Assembly: GCF_022865105.1 (NCBI RefSeq) | Contig: NZ_JAKNYM010000002.1 | Coordinates: 963,501 to 1,027,500 of the forward strand | From: Sphingomicrobium astaxanthinifaciens | Lineage (GTDB): Bacteria; Pseudomonadota; Alphaproteobacteria; Sphingomonadales; Sphingomonadaceae | Direction: 5' to 3' | DNA: 64,000 bases | Shown here: piece by piece, positions 33,930 through 41,395 of the stretch | How positions within the stretch are numbered: the first letter of the stretch is position 1 | Layout: each line of letters opens with the position of its first letter | Notes under the pieces: generated by a model | What the model was told of the DNA's origin: nothing | What the model saw: the letters and a program-made list of their open reading frames with translations, nothing else | The model's database searches: none | Translations under genes and position numbers: made by a program

Positions 33930-34071
33930 CCGGGGCGGGGTGAGGGCGGGGCGGCGGACGGCGGCGCGCCGCCGCGCGTGCACCGGGCCCGGCCGGCGCC
34001 CCCTTGACCTTGCGACAGATTAAACCTTTGGTGGTCGCGGTTGACGCGTCGAACGGGGGAAGGGGGATGCG

Positions 34072-34632
34072 ATGACGATACGTTTCATCAAGCTCATGCT
34101 GGTGATCGGGGCCGGGCTGCAGGCGCTGCTCTACGCGCTGCAGAACATGGTCAATTACGACGCCGGGCGCGCCGCGGTGGCCTATGTCTTCTCGCGCGCC
34201 GACCATGTCGTCTATCCCGACAGCGTGGTGCCGGTGATCGACAGCCCGGCGCTGGTCTCGCTCGCTTATGCCGTCATCATCGGCTTTGAACTGGTCGGCG
34301 GCCTCGCGGTACTGGCGGGCGCGGTGCGGATGGCGCAGTCGTTGCGCGGCACGCGACGCGCGTTCAGCGCCTCCAAGTGGCTCGCGCTGGCCGGGCTGGG
34401 GCTGCTCGTCTTCACCTGGCTGGGGCTGTTCATGGCGATCGGCGGCGCCGGGTTCCAGATGTGGCAGACCGAATTGGGGGCCGGCTCGCTCGAAGGCGCC
34501 TTCTTCTACGCCATCAGCTCGGGGCTGGTGATGGCGCTGGTCGCGCAGGACGAACCGTGCTGGGCCGATCGGGTGGAAAAGGTTGATCATCGCGATACGG
34601 GCTGGCAGGAGCCGGACGCTCCGCAAGGATAG
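34072..34632 (+). CDS. DUF2165 family membrane protein
   Basis: A 186-residue protein with four membrane helices (start about residues 5, 60, 102 and 145), matching the DUF2165 family of small integral membrane proteins of unknown role. RFIKLMLVIGAGLQALLYALQN, ALVSLAYAVIIGFELVGGLA and LGLFMAIGGAGFQMWQT are its recognisable helices. The final base of its stop codon is also the first base of a tRNA gene. Confidence 0.82.
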   Translation: MTIRFIKLMLVIGAGLQALLYALQNMVNYDAGRAAVAYVFSRADHVVYPDSVVPVIDSPALVSLAYAVIIGFELVGGLAVLAGAVRMAQSLRGTRRAFSASKWLALAGLGLLVFTWLGLFMAIGGAGFQMWQTELGAGSLEGAFFYAISSGLVMALVAQDEPCWADRVEKVDHRDTGWQEPDAPQG

Positions 34633-34707
34633 GGCGCTTAGCTCAGTTGGTAGAGCGGCTCGTTTACACCGAGTAGGTCGGCGGTTCGAACCCGTCAGCG
34701 CCCACCA
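34632..34707 (+). tRNA. tRNA-Val(UAC)
   Basis: A complete 76-base cloverleaf. The acceptor stem GGGCGCT pairs with AGCGCCC, a D arm GCTC...GAGC follows, and the anticodon stem GCTCG/CGAGT closes loop TTTACAC with anticodon TAC. The T arm GGCGG-TTCGAAC-CCGTC and an encoded CCA end complete it. Its first base is the last base of the upstream stop codon. Confidence 0.97.
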
Positions 34708-34714
34708 GCGCCCG

Positions 34715-34754
34715 CCCGCGGCGGCGCGCGTGCATCCTTCGCGCCGCGCGCGGG
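34715..34754 (+). terminator. GC-rich hairpin downstream of tRNA-Val
   Basis: CCCGCG-GCGGCGCG pairs with CGCGCCGC-(G)-CGCGGG over 14 pairs with one bulge, starting eight bases after the tRNA. The tail TTGG is poor in T, so it may be a terminator or a processing boundary. Confidence 0.45.
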
Positions 34755-34764
34755 TTGGTGGCGC

Positions 34765-35277
34765 ATGTGGATCGACGACCCCCACGCGCTGTGGCGCGCC
34801 CTCGCGCTCGGCAGCATCGCCTATTTCCTGCTCATCCTGTTTCTGCGCGTGGGCGGCAAGCGCACGCTGGCCAAGCTCAACGCCTTCGATTTCGTCGTCA
34901 CCGTCGCGATCGGCTCGATCCTCGCCAACATCCTGACCAGCACCAGCCTGTCGCTCGCGCAGGGCGTGCTGGCGCTCGCGGCGCTGGTGGGGCTGCAGGC
35001 GCTGATCAGCTGGCTGAGCGTGCGGTCAGGCCGCTTCCAGCAGGCGATCCGCGCGCGCCCGCGCTTCCTCGTGCGCAACGGCGAGATCGACGATGCCGCG
35101 CTGGCCGACGAGCGGGTGACGCGCGGCGACCTGCTCCAGGTCATCCGCACCGGCGGTTTTGCCCGGATCGAGGATGTCGGCGCGGTGGTGCTCGAGGCCG
35201 ACGGGCACTTCAACGTGCTGTCGAGCGAGGCCTGTGCCCGCCAGCCGTTGACCGCGCTCGAGGATGTCGCGCGCTGA
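34765..35277 (+). CDS. DUF421 (YetF-like) membrane protein
   Basis: A 170-residue protein with three membrane helices at the N terminus followed by the soluble YetF/DUF421 domain. Signature segments are LRVGGKRTLAKLNAFDFVVTVAIGS, the RFLVRNGEID strand and DLLQVIRTGGFARIEDVGAVVLEADG. The family is widespread and its role is unknown; in Bacillus relatives occur in spore and envelope contexts. It stands alone between the tRNA gene and a convergent XRE regulator. Confidence 0.88.
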   Translation: MWIDDPHALWRALALGSIAYFLLILFLRVGGKRTLAKLNAFDFVVTVAIGSILANILTSTSLSLAQGVLALAALVGLQALISWLSVRSGRFQQAIRARPRFLVRNGEIDDAALADERVTRGDLLQVIRTGGFARIEDVGAVVLEADGHFNVLSSEACARQPLTALEDVAR

Positions 35278-35298
35278 CCACGCGCGCCGCGCATGTGG

Positions 35299-35868
35299 CT
35301 AGAGCGCGCGCACGAGCGTTTCGGCGACCGCGAGCCAGGCGGGGTCCTTGACCACCTGCTGACGCGCCCCGGGGCCCGGCGGCAGGATCAGCAGCTGGCC
35401 GCCCTCGCGCTGGATCAGCCGTCCGTAGAGGTAGCGCCCGGCGGGCCGCGGGACGAGCACGTCGCGGTTGAGCGCGCGGTCGAACTCGGCGGGCGCAAGG
35501 TGGCGGCACCAGACCACGTCGCCGCTGCGATAGTCGCCGACCCCGGCGGTCACGCGCACCCCGCTCAACCCCGCGCCCGGGGTCGGGGGCAGCGCGATGG
35601 TCGGCTGGCGCGGAGCCTGCGCATGGCCGTTGCCGTCAAGAATCGCGGCCACCTCGAGGGTGGGTCGATCCTCGCCGTGGCGAACCAGTTCGGCACTGTC
35701 GACCCCGAGCGCGGCGGCGATCCGGTTGACCCAGTCGAGCGACAGCGTGCGCGTCCCCGTCTCGAGCCGACCGATCGTCTGCGCGGTGGTGGGGGGACGG
35801 CAGGCGGCGGCGACGTCGGCGAGCGTCATGCCCTTGGCCTTGCGGACTTCCCGGATACGCGACTGCAT
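35299..35868 (-). CDS. XRE family transcriptional regulator with C-terminal S24-like region
   Basis: A 189-residue regulator. Residues about 3-60 are a helix-turn-helix of the XRE type (IREVRKAKGMTLADVAAACR, TAQTIGRLETGTR, LDWVNRIAAALGV). The C-terminal half, with GDVVWCRHLAPAEFDRALNRDVLV and YLYGRLIQ, resembles the S24/LexA-like sensor fold but lacks an obvious Ser-Lys protease pair. The ATG at 35868 follows GGGGAAA. A perfect palindrome 19 bases upstream is a good candidate for its own operator. Confidence 0.8.
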   Translation of the reverse strand: MQSRIREVRKAKGMTLADVAAACRPPTTAQTIGRLETGTRTLSLDWVNRIAAALGVDSAELVRHGEDRPTLEVAAILDGNGHAQAPRQPTIALPPTPGAGLSGVRVTAGVGDYRSGDVVWCRHLAPAEFDRALNRDVLVPRPAGRYLYGRLIQREGGQLLILPPGPGARQQVVKDPAWLAVAETLVRAL

Positions 35869-35886
35869 GGCTATTTTCCCCAGTTG

Positions 35887-35899
35887 AACCAAATTGGTT
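35887..35899. promoter_or_regulatory. palindromic operator candidate, XRE / DUF6456 divergent promoter
   Basis: AACCAA-A-TTGGTT is a perfect 13-base palindrome between the divergent genes at 35868 and 35969. This position and size suit binding by the XRE protein encoded next to it. Confidence 0.5.
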
Positions 35900-35968
35900 T
35901 TATCCTGTCCTACAGTTGTGCCGCCGTGGCAAGTCCTGTCGTGCCGAATCGACGCGAGGGAGACAGGC

Positions 35969-36553
35969 ATGGCGGGCAGGAAGAAGAAGGCGAAGGCGGC
36001 GCGGGGGCGCGGCGGGACGGCGAGCGCGGCCTCGGACACCGGCCCGGGCCCGAGATCGGGTGACGGCGCGGGAGGCGCGGCGACCGCGCCGCGGCGACTC
36101 GAGGAAGTCGCGATCGAGGGCGAGGTCGTGGGCGGACGCCCGCGTCGGCGCAGCGTCACCGTCAACCGGCTCGAGAGCCCGCTGGGGTGGCTGCGCGCGC
36201 GCGGGCACCTCGACGCGCGGCAATATGATGCGGGCGAACAGCTGCGGCGCGACTATGAGCGCGCGCAGCTCGGCGCGCGCGTCACCATGTCGTGGGACGC
36301 CAGCCCGGTCGCCAGCGGGCGCGGCAGCGCGGCGGGCCCGCCCGATCGCTCGGCCAGCGCGCTCGATGCCCAGGCGCGCTTCGACGCCGCGGTCGCCGCG
36401 GCGGGCAGCGGGCTCGGCGATATCCTGTGGCGCGTGTGCGCGGGCGAAGGGATGCGCGAGGTCGAACGGGCGCTGGGTTGGCCCGCGCGCGCGGGCAAGC
36501 TGGTGCTCGTGATGGCGCTCGACGGGGTCGCCGATTTCTATCGCATCCGCTGA
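35969..36553 (+). CDS. DUF6456 domain protein
   Basis: A 194-residue soluble protein. A basic, low-complexity N terminus (MAGRKKKAKAARGRGG) leads to the DUF6456 core: NRLESPLGWLRARGHLDARQYDAGEQLRRDYERAQLG, MSWDASPV, ARFDAAVAAAGSGLGDILWRVC and ALGWPARAGKLVLVMALDGVADFY. The family is confined to alphaproteobacteria and is thought to include a helix-turn-helix; function unknown. It diverges from the XRE gene. The ATG follows AGGGAG. Confidence 0.8.
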   Translation: MAGRKKKAKAARGRGGTASAASDTGPGPRSGDGAGGAATAPRRLEEVAIEGEVVGGRPRRRSVTVNRLESPLGWLRARGHLDARQYDAGEQLRRDYERAQLGARVTMSWDASPVASGRGSAAGPPDRSASALDAQARFDAAVAAAGSGLGDILWRVCAGEGMREVERALGWPARAGKLVLVMALDGVADFYRIR

Positions 36554-36658
36554 ACGGCTCGGCGCATCGATGCGGCGCTGACGCACGCTTGGCGGTGCGG
36601 CTACGTCGGCTTTGCGGCGATGGCTTATGCCGTGCTGGCACCTTGAAGGAGAAAGGCA

Positions 36659-37024
36659 ATGGTCAAGTTTCTTCCCTTGCTCGCCGCAACCGGGCTGGCG
36701 GCCTCGCTGCTGGGCGCCGCGGCGCTCGCCGAGAAGCCCGTGACGATTATCGCCGAGGCCGATGCGCCGCGCGCCACCGTCTATATCGGCGATCTCGAAC
36801 CGAGCAGCGATGCCGGACGCGACGCGATCCGGGCACGGGTCCGATCCGCCGCCAGGGACCTTTGCGGCCCGCACGGGCGCCAGTCGATCGAGATCTGGTC
36901 CGACCGCCGCCGCTGCTATGCGACGGCGCGTAACGACGGCTATCGGCAGGCCGACGCGCTGCACGAGCTGCGGCGCGGGTCGGTCATCGTCGAGGCGATG
37001 ACGATCGTCGGTCGCATCCGCTGA
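36659..37024 (+). CDS. UrcA family secreted protein (1)
   Basis: A 121-residue exported protein of the UrcA family, common in sphingomonads and without a known function. The signal peptide ends near AALAEK. The mature part shows the family pattern: ATVYIGDLEPSSDAGRDAIRARVRSAARDLCG, then RRRCYATARNDGYRQAD with two cysteines that likely form a disulfide. The ATG follows AAGGAGAAAG. A second copy follows at 37292. Confidence 0.85.
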   Translation: MVKFLPLLAATGLAASLLGAAALAEKPVTIIAEADAPRATVYIGDLEPSSDAGRDAIRARVRSAARDLCGPHGRQSIEIWSDRRRCYATARNDGYRQADALHELRRGSVIVEAMTIVGRIR

Positions 37025-37095
37025 GCCGGTCCCCGGGACCGGCACGCGGCCGCCTCGATGGTGGCCCGCGGGCAACGCGGGTCACCAGCGCCTTC

Positions 37096-37133
37096 GAGCA
37101 GGGGACGGTCGCGCCCGCCCCCCGCTCTTTTTT
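37096..37133 (+). terminator. Rho-independent terminator between the two UrcA genes
   Basis: GAGC-A-GGGG pairs with CCCC-GCTC and is followed by six T residues. A second hairpin GGTGGCCCGC/GCGGGTCACC (37060-37086) lies just before it. The two UrcA genes are therefore separate transcripts. Confidence 0.8.
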
Positions 37134-37291
37134 GTGCGTTCTCGCCGGATGGCGGGCCAAATCACGCGCTTTTGACGCAAGTTTCGCGGCGCAACGACGC
37201 GGCACCGACAGTCCATCGACGGCGCGCGCCTAAAGTCACTTCACTTGGCGCGATTGACCGCGCCGAGCCGGACAAGAGAAGGGGAATACCA

Positions 37292-37642
37292 ATGAAACGG
37301 ACGCTTATTGCGCTTGCTGGTGCCACGCTGCTGGCTGCTCCGGCGCTCGCCGGGGAACCGATCGAAGTCATCGCCAATGACGGTGAAGCGGTCCAGGCGT
37401 CGATCTATCACGGCGACCTCGACCTGCAGAGCCTGGCGGGCAACGAGGCGCTCAAGGGCCGCGTGACCAAGGCGGCGCGCGCGATGTGCATGTCGCCGGG
37501 GTTCGTCCCGGTCCGCACGTGGTCGAACGAGAAACGCTGCTTCTCGACCGCGCAGGCCGATGGCTATGCGCAGGCCGACGCGCTCTTCGCCTCGCCGCGT
37601 GGGCAGGTGATCGTCGAAACGATCCTGATCACCGCCCGCTAG
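37292..37642 (+). CDS. UrcA family secreted protein (2)
   Basis: A 116-residue exported UrcA-family protein with signal peptide MKRTLIALAGATLLAAPALAG. It shares with its neighbour ASIYHGDLDLQSLAGNEALKGRVTKAARAMC and EKRCFSTAQADGYAQADALF, including the paired cysteines. The ATG at 37292 follows AAGGGGAA; the frame extends upstream but without coding character. It looks like a diverged tandem duplicate, now with its own promoter region after the terminator. Confidence 0.85.
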   Translation: MKRTLIALAGATLLAAPALAGEPIEVIANDGEAVQASIYHGDLDLQSLAGNEALKGRVTKAARAMCMSPGFVPVRTWSNEKRCFSTAQADGYAQADALFASPRGQVIVETILITAR

Positions 37643-37995
37643 CGCCGCCAACCGGTTGCGGCTGCGGTCGTAACCCCTGACGAGCGAGGCGCGAGAGGAC
37701 CGCCATCTGACGATCCGATCGCCGCCTCGCTCGCCCCGGCTCTCACGAGAGCCCAGTCGTCCCCGCCGCCTTCGTCGCGGCAAGGCCTTCGTCGGCGCCC
37801 CTCGCTTTCATGAGCGCACCGACGATGTCCGGCGGGCGGGAGGAGTCCGCTCCTCCTCCCGCCTGCCGTTCGCCTATCCGAACCCGCCATTCGTCGATTG
37901 CGAGTGGCGGGTTCTTTGATGCATGTTTATAAAAATTGTGGTAGTTCATCGCTTCGTCCCAGGTGCGTCGTCCAAGACGGAACAGGAGCTCGGCT
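37643..37995. other. structured 350-base intergenic region, candidate small RNA
   Basis: No protein is supported here. Four inverted repeats are packed together. CGAGCGAGGCG/CGCCTCGCTCG spans 37681-37733 (11 pairs), and GGCTCTC/GAGAGCC spans 37738-37753. A 14-pair stem with one bulge around a TCCG loop spans 37831-37863, and GAACCCGCCA/TGGCGGGTTC spans 37880-37914 followed by TTTG. This could be the long 3' end of the UrcA transcript or an independent RNA ending at the last hairpin. AT-rich sequence after 37915 (TTTATAAAAATTG) may hold the promoter of the next gene. Confidence 0.4.
37880..37917 (+). terminator. probable terminator in the 37.6-38.0 kb gap
   Basis: GAACCCGCCA and TGGCGGGTTC form ten perfect pairs around a 15-base loop and are followed by TTTG. 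Confidence 0.6.
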
Positions 37996-38775
37996 GTGGC
38001 GGATGCCTCGACATCAGGTCCCAAGCGTATTCGGTGGCAGGTCAATCTGATCGGCTCCTTCCGCGTCATCGACCTCGCCAACGACCGCGACTGCACCCCT
38101 TCGAGCCGCAAGGCGTGCGGGCTGCTCGCCTATCTCGTCGGTCGCGGCGGGCGCGCGGTGCCGCGCGAACGACTCGCAGGCCTCTTGTGGGGGCGCTCGG
38201 CGGAGGAGCAGGCGCGGGCCAGCCTGCGGCAGGCCCTGTGCGACATCCGCGCCGCTACCGACCGCGACGAGCCCCCGGTGGTGGCCGACCGGCACCATCT
38301 GTGGCTGGTCGCCGAACGCGTGCGAGGCGGCGGGTTGACCCATGTGCGCGAGGAAGACGGCGACTGGCGCCCGTTCGAGGATCTCGACGGGCTCAGCCCC
38401 GAGTTCGACGACTGGCTCGCGATGGAGCGCGGGCGCATCACCGAGATGATCGTGGCCGAGACCGCCAACTGGGTGAAGCGCAGCCTCGCGCACGGGCAGG
38501 GGGCCAAGCTGGTCCCGTTGATCCGCCGCCTGCAGCGGATCGACCCGCTCAACGAAGATTTCGTCGAATATGCGATGCTCGCCGAATATCAGGCGGGGCA
38601 TGTCGGCGGCGTGCGCCAACGCTATCTCGAGTTCGTCGAGCGCGCGCGGCACGACCTGGGGGTCGAGCCGACCAAGGGGATGACCGCGCTCGAGGAACAG
38701 CTGATCGATCGCCTCACGCAGGACGATGCGCCCGCCGCGGCGCCGGTTCCCGAGCGCGACGGCGTGCTAAAATAG
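37996..38775 (+). CDS. BTAD-domain (SARP-like) transcriptional regulator
   Basis: A 259-residue regulator of the SARP type. The N-terminal region is an OmpR-like winged helix (VNLIGSFRVIDLAND, SSRKACGLLAYLVGRGGRAVPRERLAGLLWG, ARASLRQALCDIR). The second half is the bacterial transcriptional activation domain of TPR-like helices, ending RQRYLEFVERARHDLGVEPTKGM. There is no ATPase or other effector domain. The GTG at 37996 follows AGGAG and gives a good N terminus. In actinomycetes such proteins activate pathway genes; targets here are unknown. Confidence 0.82.
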   Translation: MADASTSGPKRIRWQVNLIGSFRVIDLANDRDCTPSSRKACGLLAYLVGRGGRAVPRERLAGLLWGRSAEEQARASLRQALCDIRAATDRDEPPVVADRHHLWLVAERVRGGGLTHVREEDGDWRPFEDLDGLSPEFDDWLAMERGRITEMIVAETANWVKRSLAHGQGAKLVPLIRRLQRIDPLNEDFVEYAMLAEYQAGHVGGVRQRYLEFVERARHDLGVEPTKGMTALEEQLIDRLTQDDAPAAAPVPERDGVLK

Positions 38776-38776
38776 G

Positions 38777-38944
38777 CTATTCTTCCTCGTCGGCGGCGAG
38801 CCCCGCGCGGGGACCGCCCTGCCCGGATTTCTGGTAGGTCGGCGCGTCGAAATTCTCGCTGTCCATCGCCTCGATCCGATCCTCGTCGCTGAGCGCGGCG
38901 GCGCGTTCGTTCGACAGGCGTTCCTGCTCCTTGTCCTTGGCCAT
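38777..38944 (-). CDS. small charged protein of 55 residues, stress-promoter controlled
   Basis: A 55-codon gene reading MAKDKEQERLSNERAAALSD, then EDRIEAMDSENFDAPTYQKS and a glycine-containing acidic tail ending EEE. It is highly charged, probably helical in the first half, without cysteines or a signal peptide. AAGGAG lies seven bases before the ATG at 38944, and an EcfG-type promoter lies 25 bases upstream of that start, which together make it a convincing gene despite its size. The stop is one base from the stop of the convergent BTAD gene. Function unknown. Confidence 0.75.
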   Translation of the reverse strand: MAKDKEQERLSNERAAALSDEDRIEAMDSENFDAPTYQKSGQGGPRAGLAADEEE

Positions 38945-38968
38945 CGTCATTCTCCTTTCGCAAGGGTC

Positions 38969-38994
38969 AACGAGGCGCGACGAAGCCGCGTTCC
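38969..38994 (-). promoter_or_regulatory. EcfG-type promoter for the 55-residue protein
   Basis: On the minus strand GGAAC, a 17-base spacer and CGTT match the sigma-EcfG pattern. The -10 element is 25 bases before the ATG at 38944. Confidence 0.7.
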
Positions 38995-39083
38995 GGCGGG
39001 CGGGCGGTGGCCATGAAAAAGGGCCGCCCGGTCACCCGGACGGCCCTGTTTCCCTTGCCCGAAGGCGAGCGGAAGGAAGAGAC

Positions 39084-39770
39084 TTACTCTTCTTCGCTCT
39101 TGTCTTCGTCGGCAGTCGCTTCCTCGGCGGCCGCAGGCGCGGCGGCGTCGGCGGCTTCGCCTTCGGCGGGCTCGATCGAACCGTCTTCGGCGACGACCTC
39201 GCCCGGCTCGAGGGCGATGTCGTCCTCGCTGTCGGGCTGGAGCGCGTTGCCGGCCAGTTCGGCCTGCTCGTCTTCATACATCTGCTGGATGATGTCGACG
39301 CCCTGCGCCTGCAGCTCGGCCTCTTCGGGCGAACGGGCGACATTGGCCTTGACGGTCACGCTGACCTCGGGGTGGAGGACGACGGTGACGTCGTGCATGC
39401 CGATGGTCTTGATCGGGCGCAGGAGCTGGACCTGGCTCTTCTCGATCTTGTGGCCTTCCTCTTCCATCCCGGCGACGATGTCGCGGGTGGCGACCGAACC
39501 GTAGAGCTGGCCGGTGTTCGAGGCCTGGCGGATCAGCACCAGCGTGGTGCCGTCCATCTTCTTGGCTTCGGTTTCGGCCACGCCGCGCTTCTCGGCGTTT
39601 TCTTTCTCGATCTTCTCGCGGTTGGCTTCGAAGACGGCCTTGTTCGCGGCATTGGCGCGCAGGGCCTTCTTGTTGGGAAGCAGGTAGTTGCGCGCATAAC
39701 CGTTCTTGACCGTCACGACGTCGCCGATGCCGCCGAGCTTCTCGACGCGTTCAAGCAGGATCACGTCCAT
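39084..39770 (-). CDS. rplI: 50S ribosomal protein L9
   Basis: L9 binds 23S rRNA near the L1 stalk and helps keep the reading frame. MDVILLERVEKLGGIGDVVTVKNGYARNYLLPNKKAL is the classic N-terminal domain, followed by the long central helix and the C-terminal domain DVTVVLHPEVSVTVKANV. At 228 residues it is longer than the usual 150: about 60 acidic, Ala/Glu-rich residues follow the second domain, an extension common in sphingomonads. AAGGAGA precedes the ATG. It is the last gene of the rpsF-rpsR-rplI operon. Confidence 0.96.
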   Translation of the reverse strand: MDVILLERVEKLGGIGDVVTVKNGYARNYLLPNKKALRANAANKAVFEANREKIEKENAEKRGVAETEAKKMDGTTLVLIRQASNTGQLYGSVATRDIVAGMEEEGHKIEKSQVQLLRPIKTIGMHDVTVVLHPEVSVTVKANVARSPEEAELQAQGVDIIQQMYEDEQAELAGNALQPDSEDDIALEPGEVVAEDGSIEPAEGEAADAAAPAAAEEATADEDKSEEE

Positions 39771-39781
39771 GGGTGTTCTCC

Positions 39782-40006
39782 TTACTTAACGACGTAGGGC
39801 AGCAGGCCGATGTGACGCGCGCGCTTGATCGCCTTGGCGAGTTCGCGCTGCTTCTTGGCCGACACTGCGGTGATGCGGGAGGGCACGATCTTGCCACGCT
39901 CGGAGATGAACCCCTGGAGCAGGCGCGTGTCCTTGTAGTCGATGACGGGCGCGTCGTTGCCCGAGAAGGGGCACGACTTGCGGCGGCGGAAGAACGGACG
40001 GGCCAT
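39782..40006 (-). CDS. rpsR: 30S ribosomal protein S18
   Basis: The 74-residue S18 protein, which pairs with S6 on the small subunit platform. [42 protein letters not shown] and [22 protein letters not shown] are all canonical. Its ATG overlaps the TAA of rpsF by one base, and rplI follows after 11 bases. Confidence 0.98.
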   Translation of the reverse strand: MARPFFRRRKSCPFSGNDAPVIDYKDTRLLQGFISERGKIVPSRITAVSAKKQRELAKAIKRARHIGLLPYVVK

Positions 40007-40365
40007 TAGTTGCGCTCCTTCTTGCCGCGACGACCGTCGCGTTCGTTCTTGCGCAGCTGGACCGAGGGGCCGTCTTCGTGCGCGTCGACGCGGATGGTCA
40101 TGTAACGGACCACGTCTTCGTTGATGCGGGTCTGGCGTTCCAGTTCCTCGACCGCCGCGGGGGGCGTGTCGAGCCGCAGCATCACGAAGTGCGCCTTGCG
40201 GTTCTTCTGGATCTTGTAGGCGAGGCTCTTGAGGCCCCAGTTTTCGGTCTCGATGACCTTGCCGCCATTGTCGGCGATGATCTTCCCGGCGTCTTCGGTC
40301 AGGGTGTCCACCTGCGCTTGCGCAAGGTCCTGACGCGCGAGGAAGATATGCTCGTACAGAGCCAT
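40006..40365 (-). CDS. rpsF: 30S ribosomal protein S6
   Basis: The 119-residue S6 protein. [42 protein letters not shown] and [20 protein letters not shown] are family signatures. The ATG at 40365 was chosen; longer frames upstream are not conserved in character. First gene of the rpsF-rpsR-rplI operon. A possible S6:S18 binding structure lies in the leader at 40387-40436. Confidence 0.98.
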   Translation of the reverse strand: MALYEHIFLARQDLAQAQVDTLTEDAGKIIADNGGKVIETENWGLKSLAYKIQKNRKAHFVMLRLDTPPAAVEELERQTRINEDVVRYMTIRVDAHEDGPSVQLRKNERDGRRGKKERN

Positions 40366-40386
40366 ATCGTCTTCTCTCTCATTTGG

Positions 40387-40436
40387 CCGATCGCTGACGG
40401 GCGCCCCATGCGCACCGCCCCTCCGGCTGTCGTCGG
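40387..40436 (-). promoter_or_regulatory. possible S6:S18 autoregulatory leader structure
   Basis: On the minus strand an outer CCGA/TCGG stem and an inner GGGCG/CGCCC stem enclose an asymmetric loop AGCCGGAG containing CCG, the trinucleotide described for the S6:S18-binding leader motif. It lies 22 bases before the rpsF start. Confidence 0.33.
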
Positions 40437-40590
40437 TATTCAATGTGCAGTGTCCGGGCGGAATCGCTCCCGTCCGGTGCCGCGGGGGCGCCTATGACGA
40501 AAAGCACGGACAAATGCAAGTCGGGCGCGCTGGCGAAGACGGGCCGGGCGGCACTTGCCACCCGACCCGCCAACAGTCCCGGGAAGGGGG

Positions 40591-41190
40591 CTAGAAGCGC
40601 AGCCCCACCCCGCCGGTCACCTTGACCGTGTCGAACTCGACGGTGTCGATATTGGCGCGCACGAACGCGGCATCGCCGATGCCGAAGTCCGCGCCGAGCC
40701 CAAGCAGGAAGCCGTCGCCAACATCCTCGCCGTCGACCCCGGCTTCGACCGCCTCGACGAACAGCGCGCGCTCGCCCCCCGACAGGCCGAGGTCGTCGGC
40801 GGCCTCGTCGGCGATCTTCTCGACGTCGAGATCGACCCACTGATAACCGCCGCGCGCGTAGACCCGGCTGTTCGCGCCGACCCGCATACCGATGATGCCG
40901 CTCATGCCATATTCCTGGTCGATCGCGTCGCTTCCAAGGAGGAAATTGCCCTCGATCCCGAGCACCATATTGCCTTCGGTGGGCAGCGTGACGCCCGCGA
41001 AGCCGCCGTAGGCGGGGCTGTCGATGTCGGTCGTCGCCGCGAAGCCGACCTCGTTGAAATCGATCTCGTCGAGGTGATGATAGCCTGCCTGCACGCCCGC
41101 ATAGACGTTGGGCGCGCCGTCCTGCGCCAGCGCGGGGGACGCGATAAGGGCGGCCATTGCCGTGGTAGCGCAAAGAGCAAACTTAAGCAT
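40591..41190 (-). CDS. outer-membrane beta-barrel protein
   Basis: A 199-residue exported protein with signal peptide MLKFALCATTAMAALIASPALAQ and eight-strand barrel character. Alternating strands include NVYAGVQAGYHHLDEIDFNEVG, NMVLGIEGNFLLG, SGIIGMRVGANSRVYARGGYQWVDL and GFLLGLGADFGIG. It ends VKVTGGVGLRF, with the terminal phenylalanine needed for assembly by the BAM machinery. It resembles the OmpA/OprF-like small barrels without a peptidoglycan-binding domain. The ATG at 41190 follows AAAGGA. Confidence 0.88.
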   Translation of the reverse strand: MLKFALCATTAMAALIASPALAQDGAPNVYAGVQAGYHHLDEIDFNEVGFAATTDIDSPAYGGFAGVTLPTEGNMVLGIEGNFLLGSDAIDQEYGMSGIIGMRVGANSRVYARGGYQWVDLDVEKIADEAADDLGLSGGERALFVEAVEAGVDGEDVGDGFLLGLGADFGIGDAAFVRANIDTVEFDTVKVTGGVGLRF

Positions 41191-41395
41191 AGTTATCAAT
41201 CCTTTACTGGCAAAGGCCCAGCCCCGGCGAGGGCGCCGGCGCGGGCCGTTCGCGATTGCAGAGCGGGTGAAATGGCGAACATGGCGCGAGGTTCCGGCGG
41301 TTATCGATGAGTTGCAGCAAAAAACGGGTCCGGCCGACGGGCTTGCGCGGGGCGGGCGGGCGATTTAGGCGACGGCGCGACAGGAGGGACTTTCG

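Noticed and set aside
33960-33973. GGCGGCGCGCCGCC palindrome after the MarR-like gene
   Set aside because: Perfect but made only of G and C in very GC-rich DNA, without a T run; I could not distinguish it from chance.
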